A stretch of 64,000 nt of DNA from a candidate division WOR-1 bacterium RIFOXYB2_FULL_42_35. GTDB taxonomy: Bacteria > Margulisbacteria > WOR-1 > O2-12-FULL-45-9. The stretch lies in NCBI GenBank assembly GCA_001771545.1, contig MEUC01000011.1:18190-82189 (forward strand), in the 5' to 3' direction. Each line of letters opens with the position of its first letter. Position 1 is the stretch's first letter. The notes below the pieces were generated by a model. That model did no database searches. It was not told the origin of the DNA and saw only the letters and a list, made by a program, of their open reading frames with translations. The position numbers were made by a program, and so were the translations under genes. Positions 27,815 to 37,349 of this stretch are shown piece after piece.

Positions 27815-29776
27815 TTATTCGTAACGCAAAGCAACAATTGGCAAGAGCTTGGCCGCCCGCCAGGCTGGCCAGAGACCAAAGACTACTCCAACTAAAACCG
27901 AGAAAGTAAAAGCCAGGATGATCGAACCTAAAGAAATTAAAACATTCCAACCGGCAAAGGTAGCCAAGCTAAAACTAATCAACGAACCAAAGCCAATCCC
28001 CACAATCCCGCCAAAAAGACAGATTAAAATCGACTCAACCAAAAACTGGACCATAATATCACTTTTCTCCGCTCCCAAAGCCTTGCGCAGGCCTATTTCA
28101 TGAGTCCGCTCCATCACCATCACCAGCATGATATTCATAATCCCAATACCACCAACCAGTAAGCTGACCGCAGCAATCGCCCCTAAAAGATAGGCCAAGG
28201 TTGAGATCATTTCGCCGGCTGCCTTTTGAATCTCCGCCATATTACGAACTTCAATACTATCGCTTTGAGACTCTGGTAAGCGATGCAGTTTCACCAGCTG
28301 CACGATGATTTCATCCTGAACATACTGCATTGAATTTAGATCACTAACCTGAACGTCAAAGTAGCTAATATAATCACTGCCTAACAAACGATACATCGCT
28401 GTTTTTATCGGAATAACTATTTGATCATCAACATTACGCCAGCCAGAGACCCCTTTTTCCGGCATCACACCAATAACATTAAAGCTGACCTTATTAATGC
28501 GAATCCATTTCCCCACAGGATTTTCGGCACCAAACAATTCAGTTGCCACCGTTTTACCAAGCACAGCAACTTTGGCTCGGCTGGCAGCCTCTGCGGCTGT
28601 AAAAAACCGGCCAATATCCGGCACAGATTCACGCACATACTGAAAATCGTAATTGGAACCAACAATTGAAGTATTCCAGTTACGATTTTGATAAACCGCC
28701 TGTCCTCGACCGCTAACATACGGCGCCACCTTTTCAACTGATTCAATTTGCTCGATCACAGCTAAATCAGCAAAGGTAAAACGAGTTACAGAATCTGAGC
28801 CCAGGGAAATTCCATGACTGCGCTGTGAAGTTCGCACCATCAATAAGTTTGTGCCTAAACCGGAGAGTGTCTTCTCCATAGCCTTTTGCGCCCCTGTGCC
28901 TAAGGCCAACATGGTGATAACTGCAGCTACGCCAATCATCACCCCTAAAATAGAAAGGAAAGAGCGTAATTTATTATTTAGCAGAGATAAAGTTGCTTCA
29001 TAGCAATAATCCTTAAGGCGCCCAAAAGAAAAAACACTTTTCCCTTTCTTATCTCCCCAATTAAAGACAGGAACAGAAGTTTTTATCCCGGGTTGTTTTC
29101 GATCGTCAGATAAAATACTGCCATCACGCAAAGTGATAATTCGTGAGGCATGGGCAGCCACATCGTGCTCATGCGTAACCATGATAATCGTATTGCCTTG
29201 GGCATTAAGTTCTTTTAATAAATCAATGATTTCTTGCGACGATTTTGAGTCGAGGTTCCCGGTTGGTTCATCCGCCAGGATAACTAACGGCTTATTAGCT
29301 AAGGCACGGGCAATGGCCACTCGCTGCTGCTGCCCACCAGAAAGTTCATTAGGCCTATGATGTAAGCGGTCTTCCAAACCAATTTTCTTTAATACTTCGA
29401 CACTGCGCTGACGGTTCTCTTTTGAGGCTTCGCCGGCATAGATAAAAGGCAACATGGTATTATCGGTAACATTGAGTTTGGGCAGGAGATTGAACATTTG
29501 AAAAATAAAACCAAAAAAGCGGTTGCGCAAACGGGCATACTCATTTTCAGTTAACCCGGTAATATCCTTGCCCAGCAATTTATACTCACCGTTATCGGCA
29601 TTGTCCAGCAGACCTAAAATCGCCAGCAGGGTTGACTTACCGGAACCGGAAGCCCCCATAATCGCCACGAATTCGCCTGCCTCAATCTTAAGGGAAACGC
29701 CCTGTAAGGCATGGACAGGCAGGTTGCCGCCAATATAGTAAGTCTTAACAATAGAATTGAGTTCAATTAAAGACAT
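27815..29776 (-). CDS. macB: MacB-type ABC exporter (ATPase-permease fusion)
   Basis: 653 aa. N-terminal ATPase with Walker [10 protein letters not shown], signature [15 protein letters not shown] and Walker [13 protein letters not shown]; a linker; one helix, a large periplasmic domain ([26 protein letters not shown]), and three C-terminal helices of the FtsX type ([27 protein letters not shown] in parts [12 protein letters not shown] and [15 protein letters not shown]). MacB transfers substrates from the periplasm through an adaptor and TolC by a mechanical stroke. Third gene of TolC-MFP-MacB, each overlapping the next. Confidence 0.95.
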   Translation of the reverse strand: MSLIELNSIVKTYYIGGNLPVHALQGVSLKIEAGEFVAIMGASGSGKSTLLAILGLLDNADNGEYKLLGKDITGLTENEYARLRNRFFGFIFQMFNLLPKLNVTDNTMLPFIYAGEASKENRQRSVEVLKKIGLEDRLHHRPNELSGGQQQRVAIARALANKPLVILADEPTGNLDSKSSQEIIDLLKELNAQGNTIIMVTHEHDVAAHASRIITLRDGSILSDDRKQPGIKTSVPVFNWGDKKGKSVFSFGRLKDYCYEATLSLLNNKLRSFLSILGVMIGVAAVITMLALGTGAQKAMEKTLSGLGTNLLMVRTSQRSHGISLGSDSVTRFTFADLAVIEQIESVEKVAPYVSGRGQAVYQNRNWNTSIVGSNYDFQYVRESVPDIGRFFTAAEAASRAKVAVLGKTVATELFGAENPVGKWIRINKVSFNVIGVMPEKGVSGWRNVDDQIVIPIKTAMYRLLGSDYISYFDVQVSDLNSMQYVQDEIIVQLVKLHRLPESQSDSIEVRNMAEIQKAAGEMISTLAYLLGAIAAVSLLVGGIGIMNIMLVMVMERTHEIGLRKALGAEKSDIMVQFLVESILICLFGGIVGIGFGSLISFSLATFAGWNVLISLGSIILAFTFSVLVGVVFGLWPAWRAAKLLPIVALRYE

Positions 29777-30768
29777 TAGTTTTTCTTGGTAAAGGGATTA
29801 ATTGGCCCCCGACGACCAGTCTCCGGAAAAAGTTCCTTGGTCAGCTTCGAAGTCGGAACAACCAACGTTTGACCATCAGCAAGCCCGGAGAGCACCTCAA
29901 GATCAGTAGTATTTTCTAATCCAACTGATATTTTAACGGCTTTAATCTCTTTGGATTCTTGATCACCAGTAAAAACATAAGCCTGCCCCTTGACCTTTTT
30001 GACAACTTTGAGAGGAACCAGCAAAGCATTGGCTTTCTCATTCAAAACAAAATCCACGGTAGCGCTCATCCCCGACCTAAAAAACGGGGGCACTTCATTT
30101 GGAATAACATCAACCGTATAAACGGTGACATTACTTATTTCTTCGGCTTCATAAGCAATGTGGGAAACATAACCGGGAATTTTCTTACCCTGATAAGCGT
30201 CAAGTTCAATGGCAACTTTTTGTTTAAGCTTGATCTGACCAATATCAGTTTCATCTACCTGAGCTTCAACGATTAAACGATCAGCCATAACCAAGATGGG
30301 ATCAGCTGCTGTTACAGATTGTCCCGGCTCAATATCCCTTTTAACAATAAAACCGTTGAGGGGTGCAATGATTGGCGCCGGCTTATAAATATCCTGCCAA
30401 TGTTTATATTCATCTTCTCCTTGAGACCTGGCAGCATCCAACAAAGTTGCCCTCTCACTGGAGCTCATCCAGGCTAAAACCTGTCCAGTCCAAACCTTTT
30501 GTCCTTCTGTGACTAAAACACTGTCAAGCCGTCCGGCAATTGGCGGTTTTATTTCTACACGATTTCTAGGCAAAACAATCCCTGTCGAAGGCAGGGTTGC
30601 CAAAATATTGCCCCGTTTAACTTTAACGAATTTGAGAGGCTCTTCACTCTTGCCAGCACAACCAAACAATAAAAGAACCAATCCCAAAACAAAAAAAGTC
30701 AGAAACTTTGTCTTAAAATAATTAATTCCATAATTTTGATCTTTGATTTTTGATCTTTGATTTTTCAT
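29776..30768 (-). CDS. periplasmic adaptor (HlyD/MacA-type), lipoprotein
   Basis: 330 aa. Lipobox LLLFGC near residue 37, then biotinyl-lipoyl-like and beta-barrel parts (GNILATLPSTGIVLPRN, PLNGFIVKRDIEPGQSV, VEAQVDETDIGQIKLKQ, MSATVDFVLNE). The helical hairpin is short (ATLLDAARSQGEDEYKHWQD). It joins MacB to TolC. Oddity: the first 15 residues (KNQRSKIKDQ) are coded by a 'tttgatc' word repeat at about 30728-30772 that also supplies the start codon; no other Met precedes the lipobox. It overlaps the TolC gene by four bases. Confidence 0.9.
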   Translation of the reverse strand: MKNQRSKIKDQNYGINYFKTKFLTFFVLGLVLLLFGCAGKSEEPLKFVKVKRGNILATLPSTGIVLPRNRVEIKPPIAGRLDSVLVTEGQKVWTGQVLAWMSSSERATLLDAARSQGEDEYKHWQDIYKPAPIIAPLNGFIVKRDIEPGQSVTAADPILVMADRLIVEAQVDETDIGQIKLKQKVAIELDAYQGKKIPGYVSHIAYEAEEISNVTVYTVDVIPNEVPPFFRSGMSATVDFVLNEKANALLVPLKVVKKVKGQAYVFTGDQESKEIKAVKISVGLENTTDLEVLSGLADGQTLVVPTSKLTKELFPETGRRGPINPFTKKN

Positions 30769-31994
30769 TTTTTAGTCCCTCCATAAGCTTTATACCAGCT
30801 CGCTTCAGCCAAATAGGCAGCCTTGCGATAGGTTAGCAGGTTGTTTTGAGCCGCAACATAATCGTTTTCTATTCTATCCCAATCATCATAATTGATTAAT
30901 CCATTTAAGTATTTTGCACGAGCAATTATTGCCCGCTCCTTAGCCGCAGCCAGTGAAACAGTTTTAACCTCTAAAGCTTCTAGGGCATCACTAAAATCAC
31001 TATAAGCTTTTTGAACACTATAGCGCAGATCATTTTCAGACTGCTTAAAATCCTGTTCGGCCTTTTCCAGTTTTAAGTTATAGATCATGGCATCAGCGAT
31101 ATTGCTACCACCAGGAAAGAAAGAATAAGACAGACTTAGTGTCCAACTACTGTTTTCTGAATTTGGCGGCCAGCTGTTACCACGATTACTATAATTAGCA
31201 CCTAAAGAAACTGAAGGGAGAAATCCGGCAATAGTGGCGTTCTTGGCAATTTGGGCAGATTCCAACTGATATTTAGCCATAACATAGCTCGGTGACCTTT
31301 TAACCAGCTGATCAAAATTATCTTGACTAACAGCTTCTACGGAACCCAAATCCTGCAAATCATCAACATTTTGTTCAATTAGTTGCGACAGATTAAGTTT
31401 GGCTAAGGCCAGATCCCTTTTGGCTGCAGCAAAATCATATTCCGCCTGCGCTTGATCAGCTTGAGTCCGCATCAAATTACCCTTATCTTCCTTGCCACTT
31501 TTATAGCGCAAAGCAATTAGGCGCGCGTTGCTAATCCGTTGTTCCAGGATTTTTTCTAGGATAGCAACATTCTCCTGGGCAAAAAATAGGTCTAAGTAAG
31601 CTGAACGAATATTATAAGAAAACTCGGCTTCAGCCTTCTTTAAACTGGACTCATAATATTTTAGGTCGGCGTAGGCTGACTGCACATTGTAATAATTGTC
31701 TAGGCCGTCAAAAATAGATTGCGTGGCGCTTAAACCATAAGAATAAGTTCTCGCCGCAGCCCCAAAGCTGGCACTGGTTGATAAATTAGCAGACAATTGC
31801 GGAAGATAACTTGAATAAGCTTTTTTATATGTCCACTGATACGATTCCAGTTGTTTCTGGGCACTTTTTAAATCGTGGTTTTTTTCGCGGGCTAAAGATT
31901 CTACTTCCGACCAATTCAAAGCAAAAACAACAGAGGAACAAACAACCATTGCTGTAATTAAAAAAAACTTCAGATGTTGCTTCGCATCACACAT
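30765..31994 (-). CDS. TolC-family outer-membrane factor (MacAB operon)
   Basis: 409 aa with a signal peptide (cleavage near VVFA-LNWSE). Two OEP repeats: long coiled helices (LKSAQKQLESYQ, KAEAEFSYNIRSAYLDLFFAQE) and short strands (SYGLSATQSIFDG, SWTLSLSYSFFPGG), ending in AEASWYKAYGG. First gene of the TolC-MFP-MacB operon. Its promoter region (31995-32116) is shared with the divergent MarR/TolC operon and contains a 'cattact' word repeat near its start. Confidence 0.92.
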   Translation of the reverse strand: MCDAKQHLKFFLITAMVVCSSVVFALNWSEVESLAREKNHDLKSAQKQLESYQWTYKKAYSSYLPQLSANLSTSASFGAAARTYSYGLSATQSIFDGLDNYYNVQSAYADLKYYESSLKKAEAEFSYNIRSAYLDLFFAQENVAILEKILEQRISNARLIALRYKSGKEDKGNLMRTQADQAQAEYDFAAAKRDLALAKLNLSQLIEQNVDDLQDLGSVEAVSQDNFDQLVKRSPSYVMAKYQLESAQIAKNATIAGFLPSVSLGANYSNRGNSWPPNSENSSWTLSLSYSFFPGGSNIADAMIYNLKLEKAEQDFKQSENDLRYSVQKAYSDFSDALEALEVKTVSLAAAKERAIIARAKYLNGLINYDDWDRIENDYVAAQNNLLTYRKAAYLAEASWYKAYGGTKK

Positions 31995-32116
31995 AACACA
32001 TTACTCTTTACTCATTACTTATCAGTCTTTCCACTCATCATTATATTAGACATCCGAGAAAAAGGAAAGGTTCCTTTTTAATTCTAACAGTCCGGCTGTC
32101 ATTTCCCCTCCTCGGC

Positions 32117-32167
32117 TTGACAAATATTACTTAACCGGTTAAACTATTTATCAGGTTAACTATTTTT
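32117..32167 (+). promoter_or_regulatory. promoter and probable MarR operator
   Basis: TTGACA (32117-32122), 17-bp spacer, TAAACT (32140-32145). The perfect 12-bp palindrome TTAACCGGTTAA (32131-32142) overlaps the spacer and -10, and a direct repeat GGTTAA(A)CTATTT occurs twice up to the start codon. This is the usual place for autorepression by a MarR protein, here coded just downstream. Confidence 0.6.
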
Positions 32168-34054
32168 ATGGCTAAAAACATCAAAGAATATGCTGATAAA
32201 TTCGAAAGCGTTATGCAGGGCTTTATTAAAACCCTGCACTCCTCATCCGACTCTTCCCAGCCCAACAACCTGGATATAACCATTGGCCAATGTCTTGTTT
32301 TACAAAATCTATATCAAAACGACAACTGCAAAATGTCCGACCTAAGCAAAGCCCTTGGCGTTACCCTCCCCAACATAACCGGACTAATTGATCGGCTAGA
32401 AAAAGAAGGCTTGGCAAAAAGAAACCACGACCCAAAAGATCGTCGCATAATTAGAATCACTCTCACAACAAAAGGCAAAAAAACCATCAAAAAGATCAAA
32501 CAAAAAAAGCAGCAGCATCTCAGCTCAATTCTTGGTAAAATAACAAACAAAGAGAGGAAAACATTAATGGAAATCATGGAGAAAATTGCCGCGAAGCTAA
32601 AAAAAACCTGCGCTATCGTCACAATAGCCCTGCTCTGTTCCGGAGCTGTCTTTGCCAATAGTACGTTGAGCCTGGACGAATTCATCAAAACAGCCGTTAA
32701 AAATAACCCTCAATACCGAATCTCTGCCCAGGACTATCTAATTGCCTTAGAACAAAACAAATCGGCCAATTCCCTACAGGACTGGAACTTGGTAGCTTCA
32801 GGGTATTTTAACGAGGCAAACCCACCGCAAGCCAGCTCTTTCTCCCCCAGCTACCAAAAAATTGCCAGCTACTCATTTGGAGCCAGCAAATACCTGGCGG
32901 CATCAGGAACCGGCATTGAAATTAAAAACAGTAATACCAGAATGGCAGCCAATTATGGCTCAGCCAGTGCATTTTTTCCCACCTCACCCTATTACACTTC
33001 TAATTTATCATTAACCATTACACAACCACTCCTGCGTAATGCTTTTGGCCTGGCAACAAGAAACAACCTGGCCATGGCCGATAGCGCCCTGTCCATTGCC
33101 AAAGTCAAACTAAGTGAGGACTGGGAAAACTTTCTTACTACCCTAAAAGAAGAATACTTTAAATGGCAGTTGTGTCATTTAAACATTACCAATTACCAAA
33201 CTAAAGTCAAAAAAGTTGAGGATCAGCTGGCCTTGGTAAAAAAACAGAACCGCTACGGTTTGTCAGAAGATCTTGACCTGGTGCAAATCGAACAAAAACT
33301 CCAAGGCTACAAAATTATGCTGGCACAAGCTGAAATGGCTTGCGATAACCAAACAGAGAAAGTCCTGGGTTTGATTAAAAAATCCAACCTTGACTATCCC
33401 ACCATTAGCCCGGAAAAATTCGTTAAAGACGGTACCGTGCTGCCAAAAGAGCAAGCCATAGCTTACCTGCTTAACAACTCCAATTTAAAACAAACCACTG
33501 ATCTTTTGGTCAAGATACAACAGCAAAATCTCAACTCCAAAGACAACCAATTACTGCCCGACCTTAACTTAATTGCCCAGTATAAGCCCAACGCCTTAAC
33601 TTACAATTTTAGCGACAGTGTTATGCGGGTTGGCAGTAAAAGCGAATACAGCATTACCCTAAGTGCTTCCAGGACATTAGCCAACGACCAGGCCAACGCC
33701 GAAGCTAACAAAGCCAAGGCAGAATACGAAAAAGTCTTAAAAATTCAGGACAACACCCTGCTTAATGCCCAAGTTGGCCTGACCAATCTCTACACCACCC
33801 TCTCTTATTTAGATAGTATGCTGGAGCTTAATAAACAGAGCTTAAAATTGGCCCAAGAACGGTTAACACTGGAACAAAAAAAGTTTAATCAGGGCCGTAG
33901 TTCGGTCTTTTTTGTCCTGCAAGCTGAAGATGATGTTTTGGCCGCAGACAATACTTATCTGGAAATACTTTTTAACCGCGAAAAGGTTATCAATCAAATT
34001 AAATCATTTACTGACCGTTATTTAATTGAATACAAGGAGCTGCTAAAAATATGA
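32168..34054 (+). CDS. MarR regulator in frame with a TolC-type outer-membrane factor
   Basis: 628 aa in one uninterrupted frame. Residues 1-135 are a full MarR winged-helix protein (CKMSDLSKALGVTLPNITGLIDRLEK, wing DPKDRRIIRITLT, C-terminal helix KERKTLMEIMEKIAAKLKK; quoted in short parts). The last helix runs straight into a signal-peptide core (TCAIVTIALLCSGAVFA), then a complete TolC (two OEP repeats, NPQYRISAQDY to QIKSFTDRY). AGAGAGGA at 32551-32558 precedes ATG 32567 and ATG 32576, either of which starts a normal TolC precursor. So the locus may make both a MarR and a TolC from one frame. The RND gene overlaps its end by four bases. Confidence 0.85.
   Translation: MAKNIKEYADKFESVMQGFIKTLHSSSDSSQPNNLDITIGQCLVLQNLYQNDNCKMSDLSKALGVTLPNITGLIDRLEKEGLAKRNHDPKDRRIIRITLTTKGKKTIKKIKQKKQQHLSSILGKITNKERKTLMEIMEKIAAKLKKTCAIVTIALLCSGAVFANSTLSLDEFIKTAVKNNPQYRISAQDYLIALEQNKSANSLQDWNLVASGYFNEANPPQASSFSPSYQKIASYSFGASKYLAASGTGIEIKNSNTRMAANYGSASAFFPTSPYYTSNLSLTITQPLLRNAFGLATRNNLAMADSALSIAKVKLSEDWENFLTTLKEEYFKWQLCHLNITNYQTKVKKVEDQLALVKKQNRYGLSEDLDLVQIEQKLQGYKIMLAQAEMACDNQTEKVLGLIKKSNLDYPTISPEKFVKDGTVLPKEQAIAYLLNNSNLKQTTDLLVKIQQQNLNSKDNQLLPDLNLIAQYKPNALTYNFSDSVMRVGSKSEYSITLSASRTLANDQANAEANKAKAEYEKVLKIQDNTLLNAQVGLTNLYTTLSYLDSMLELNKQSLKLAQERLTLEQKKFNQGRSSVFFVLQAEDDVLAADNTYLEILFNREKVINQIKSFTDRYLIEYKELLKI
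32551..32569 (+). promoter_or_regulatory. internal ribosome-binding site for the TolC part
   Basis: AGAGAGGA followed at eight to ten bases by ATG 32567 (MEIMEK), with another ATG at 32576 in the same frame. Translation from here gives a signal peptide of about 30 residues ending in GAVFA. No stop codon separates it from the MarR frame. Confidence 0.55.
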
Positions 34055-37000
34055 GAAACCTATTTAAATACTTTATTGAACATCCCAAATTAGTTAACCT
34101 CTTCCTTGTACTGGTCATTATTATGGGCAGTCTCTCTTTTATTAATCTTAAACGTGACAGCATCCCTAACGTTGATTTCAAGATGATGTTTGTCAGCACA
34201 ATTTATCCCGGAGCCGCACCAGAAGACGTAGAAATCAATGTCACGATTCCCATCGAAGAACAAATCCAAAGGGTAACCGGTATTAAAGATTTGCAATCGT
34301 TTTCAACAGAAAACATCTCCACAATTTTTATTGAAATTGACCCGGACGCCAAAGATGTGGAAGAGGTTAAGCGTGATATTTACAAAGCTGTTGATCGTGT
34401 TGCTAATTTGCCGCCGCAAGTCAAAGATAAGCCCTTGGTCATTGAGCTAAAATCAGAGGTCTTTCCTGTCTTTGAAATTGCGGTTTCCGGCAACGGCAAT
34501 ACCTCTGAATTAAATCTAAGAAAATATGTTGATATTTTGGATAAAAAAATCCGGCTTCTAGCCGGAGTAAGCGGCACAAAATTAGTCGGCTACCGCAAAC
34601 GGGAGATCAGAGTCGAAGTTGACCCGCAAAAGCTGGAAGATCAATATGTTTCGCTGGCCGAAGCTATGGCTGCAATTAAAGCTACTAATGTACGCCTAAG
34701 CGGTGGCACCATCCAATCTTTAGCTGCTAAGAAAAAAGTTATTACCCTGTCCCAATTTGATAATCCCCTTGAGGTAAAAGAGGTAATAGTCCGCTCGGCC
34801 TTTTCCGGTCAACGTTTAATTATAAAAGACCTTGCCAAAGTTTCCGACAGTTTTGAAGACGAATCTAGATTAATTAAAACTAACGGCAATAAGTGCATTA
34901 ATATAGTAGTGGATAAAAAAGCGACTGCCGATGCCGTTAAAGTTGCCGGTTCAGTCTCACAACTGCTAAAAAAATTCAACCAGGACTTGCCTCAAGGCAT
35001 CAAGGCCCAAGTTGTTAAAGATTATTCTGTTTACGTAAAAACAATGCTTAGCGTAGTTATCTCCAATGCCTTATTTGGTTTTTTTCTGGTTGTCATCTGC
35101 TTAATGATTTTCCTGGATATCCGGGTCGCCTTTTGGACGGCGATGGGTATTCCCTTTTCTCTGCTGGTGGCTTTTTATTTTATGCCGATTTATGATGTCG
35201 CCGTCACCACCCAGGCACTACTCGCTTTTGTAATTGTTTTGGGTATGCTGGTAGATGATGCCATTGTGGTGGCTGAACATATTTTTTCCTATCGGGAAGA
35301 AGGCCTAGATGCCGTGGAAGCTTCTTTACGAGGAGTCAGCGAAGTCTTTTGGCCGGTCTGCGCTACAGTTGCTACCACCATTGCCGCTTTCCTGCCTATT
35401 TTACTGATGGGCGGTATTTGGGGTGATTTTATTAGGGCCATACCGATTGTTATTACCGTTACTCTTTTGGCCTCACTGTTTGAAGCCGCCTTTATCCTGC
35501 CGGCACATTTAGCCGGCACCAAGCTAAAACAAAAAGGCAAGCCAAAACTTCTGGTCTTTTTAGAAAATTGGTATCGCCGTAATCTCATTAGAGTTTTAAA
35601 GAAAAAAAATCTCTTTATCGGGCTTTTTATTTTAATCTTTATTTTTTGCACCGCTGTTATTCTTCCCAAACTTGGGTTTGTGCTTTTTCCTTCTTCAGAC
35701 AATGATGTTGTTCAAATCAAGATTGAAACCCCTAAAGGGACCCCTCTTTATGAAACCGAGCATCGGGTAACTGAAATAGAAAAAATCATTACAGCAACAG
35801 TCCCTGAAAATATATTAGCGAGCTATGTTACCACTATTGGCGAAAAAGGGACTGATATGTGGGACACTGTTTCCGGCATGACACAAGACCATTGGGCCAG
35901 GATAGCAGTTAATCTTATTCCAGCCCAAAAAAGGAAAATCTCGGCAAAAAATCTAGCCCAGCAGCTGCAGGTTAAACTAGAAAAACTTAAACAGTCTGAC
36001 AAATTTACTGACGTTGCTGTAATTGCCCTGCGCGGCGGCCCGCCTAGCGGCAGCCCAATTGACCTGACTTTTATTGGCAATAACGATGAGATCAGAACCA
36101 ATTTAGCCGATGAATTGGTCACCTTCCTAAAAAATACCGATGGGGTTTATGATCTTGATCGCAATGACGAAAAAGGCTTAAAAGAGCTCAACATTAAACT
36201 TAATTACAATTTGATGTCTGATCTAGGCATCACAGCCCTTGATGTGGCTCAAGTAGTAAGGGCGGCAATTGCCGGCACAGTTGTAACCTCTATCCGCAAA
36301 GAAGGCGAAGAAATTGATTTCAGAGTAATGCTAGCAGAACCGTACCGCAACAACCCCGAATATATCAAAGAATTAACAATTCCCAACCGTTTCGGTAAAC
36401 TAATCAGCTTAGGCAGCTTTATCCGCTTTGAGGAAAAGATCTCTGCCCTGGGCATTCCCCATATGCAAGGAGATCGCTCGGTTAAGATCACCGCTGAAAT
36501 AGATCAGAAAAAACTAAACTCCAAGGAATTTAATCTGGTTTTAAAAAATAAATTTGCGCCCCTGGCCTTAAAATATCCCGGTTTTAGGCTGGAGTTTGGC
36601 GGCGAAGAAAAGATCGCCAATGATTCATTGTCTAGATTTTTTCGCTCTATGATTATTGCCCTGGTAGTAATCTATATTATCCTGGTGGTATTGTTTAACT
36701 CTTTTACCGAGCCAATGATCGTAATGACAGCCATTCCCTTTGGTCTGGTGGGAGTGATTTTGGCTTTTGCTCTACATCGCGAACCGTTAAGCTTTTTAGC
36801 CTTGATCGGGATTCTGGGCTTATCGGGTGTAGTTGTTAATAATTCCCTGGTTATGCTCGAATTTTTAAACAATGAAGAAGAAAGGGTTTGTGATCAGGGA
36901 GAAAAATTAACCCTAGAACATATTGCTGATGCAGCTAAATTAAGATTTAGGCCAATCATCCTAACAACCGTTACAACTGTGGCTGGCATAATCCCTTCTC

Positions 37001-37164
37001 TCTATGGTTTCCTTGGCGGCCGGGTAGACTTTTTGTTCCCCCTACTGCTAGCTTTAAGCTGGGGACTGCTCTTTTCCACCTTTATCACGCTGTTTTTGAT
37101 CCCGTGTTTTTATCTGGTGGAAAAAGATGTCACTTGTTGGCTGTCTAGCAAATTAAAAAAATAA
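34051..37164 (+). CDS. RND-family efflux transporter (AcrB/HAE1-like)
   Basis: 1037 aa, normal length, 12 membrane helices with two large periplasmic loops. Signatures: NLKRDSIPNVDF, YPGAAPEDVE, TM4 GMLVDDAIVVAEH (proton-relay Asp pair), ATVATTIAAFLPILLMGG, and TM10-12 GLSGVVVNNSLVMLEF, RPIILTTVTTVAGIIP. Proton-driven export of hydrophobic or amphiphilic compounds. The operon (MarR/TolC-RND) lacks its own periplasmic adaptor; the nearest one is in the divergent MacB operon. Overlaps the TolC stop by four bases. Confidence 0.95.
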   Translation: MRNLFKYFIEHPKLVNLFLVLVIIMGSLSFINLKRDSIPNVDFKMMFVSTIYPGAAPEDVEINVTIPIEEQIQRVTGIKDLQSFSTENISTIFIEIDPDAKDVEEVKRDIYKAVDRVANLPPQVKDKPLVIELKSEVFPVFEIAVSGNGNTSELNLRKYVDILDKKIRLLAGVSGTKLVGYRKREIRVEVDPQKLEDQYVSLAEAMAAIKATNVRLSGGTIQSLAAKKKVITLSQFDNPLEVKEVIVRSAFSGQRLIIKDLAKVSDSFEDESRLIKTNGNKCINIVVDKKATADAVKVAGSVSQLLKKFNQDLPQGIKAQVVKDYSVYVKTMLSVVISNALFGFFLVVICLMIFLDIRVAFWTAMGIPFSLLVAFYFMPIYDVAVTTQALLAFVIVLGMLVDDAIVVAEHIFSYREEGLDAVEASLRGVSEVFWPVCATVATTIAAFLPILLMGGIWGDFIRAIPIVITVTLLASLFEAAFILPAHLAGTKLKQKGKPKLLVFLENWYRRNLIRVLKKKNLFIGLFILIFIFCTAVILPKLGFVLFPSSDNDVVQIKIETPKGTPLYETEHRVTEIEKIITATVPENILASYVTTIGEKGTDMWDTVSGMTQDHWARIAVNLIPAQKRKISAKNLAQQLQVKLEKLKQSDKFTDVAVIALRGGPPSGSPIDLTFIGNNDEIRTNLADELVTFLKNTDGVYDLDRNDEKGLKELNIKLNYNLMSDLGITALDVAQVVRAAIAGTVVTSIRKEGEEIDFRVMLAEPYRNNPEYIKELTIPNRFGKLISLGSFIRFEEKISALGIPHMQGDRSVKITAEIDQKKLNSKEFNLVLKNKFAPLALKYPGFRLEFGGEEKIANDSLSRFFRSMIIALVVIYIILVVLFNSFTEPMIVMTAIPFGLVGVILAFALHREPLSFLALIGILGLSGVVVNNSLVMLEFLNNEEERVCDQGEKLTLEHIADAAKLRFRPIILTTVTTVAGIIPSLYGFLGGRVDFLFPLLLALSWGLLFSTFITLFLIPCFYLVEKDVTCWLSSKLKK

Positions 37165-37188
37165 ATGGTAATATAAATACCTTCATAT

Positions 37189-37263
37189 GGCGGCCTTGGT
37201 GTAGTGGCAACACAACAGATTGTGATTCTGTCGTTGCGGGTTCAATTCCCGCAGGCCGCCCCA
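37189..37263 (+). tRNA. tRNA-His (anticodon GTG), CCA encoded
   Basis: Cloverleaf: acceptor GCGGCCT/AGGCCGC, D arm GTGT..ACAC, anticodon stem ACAGA/TCTGT with loop TTGTGAT, T arm GCGGG TTCAATT CCCGC. An extra G at 37189 faces C at 37260, the G-1:C73 pair that identifies tRNA-His. CCA is encoded at 37261-37263. Confidence 0.97.
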
Positions 37264-37271
37264 GGGTTAGA

Positions 37272-37349
37272 AAGTAGATAGTGGATATTAGAAATTAGGA
37301 ATGAAAAACACTATCCTATTTTCTACACTCTACGCTCCACTTTTTACTT
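37272..37349. repeat. intergenic inverted 'word' repeat
   Basis: AAGTAGATAGTGGA (37272-37285) and TCCACTTTTTACTT (37336-37349) are inverted copies with two mismatches; the centre holds related words (TTAGAAATTAGGA, TCCTATTTTCTA). It ends at the stop of the following minus-strand gene. Confidence 0.55.

Noticed and set aside
32314..32688. 124-aa minus-strand ORF over the MarR/TolC junction
   Set aside because: Antisense shadow with no ribosome site, and the plus-strand frame has clear domains on both sides.
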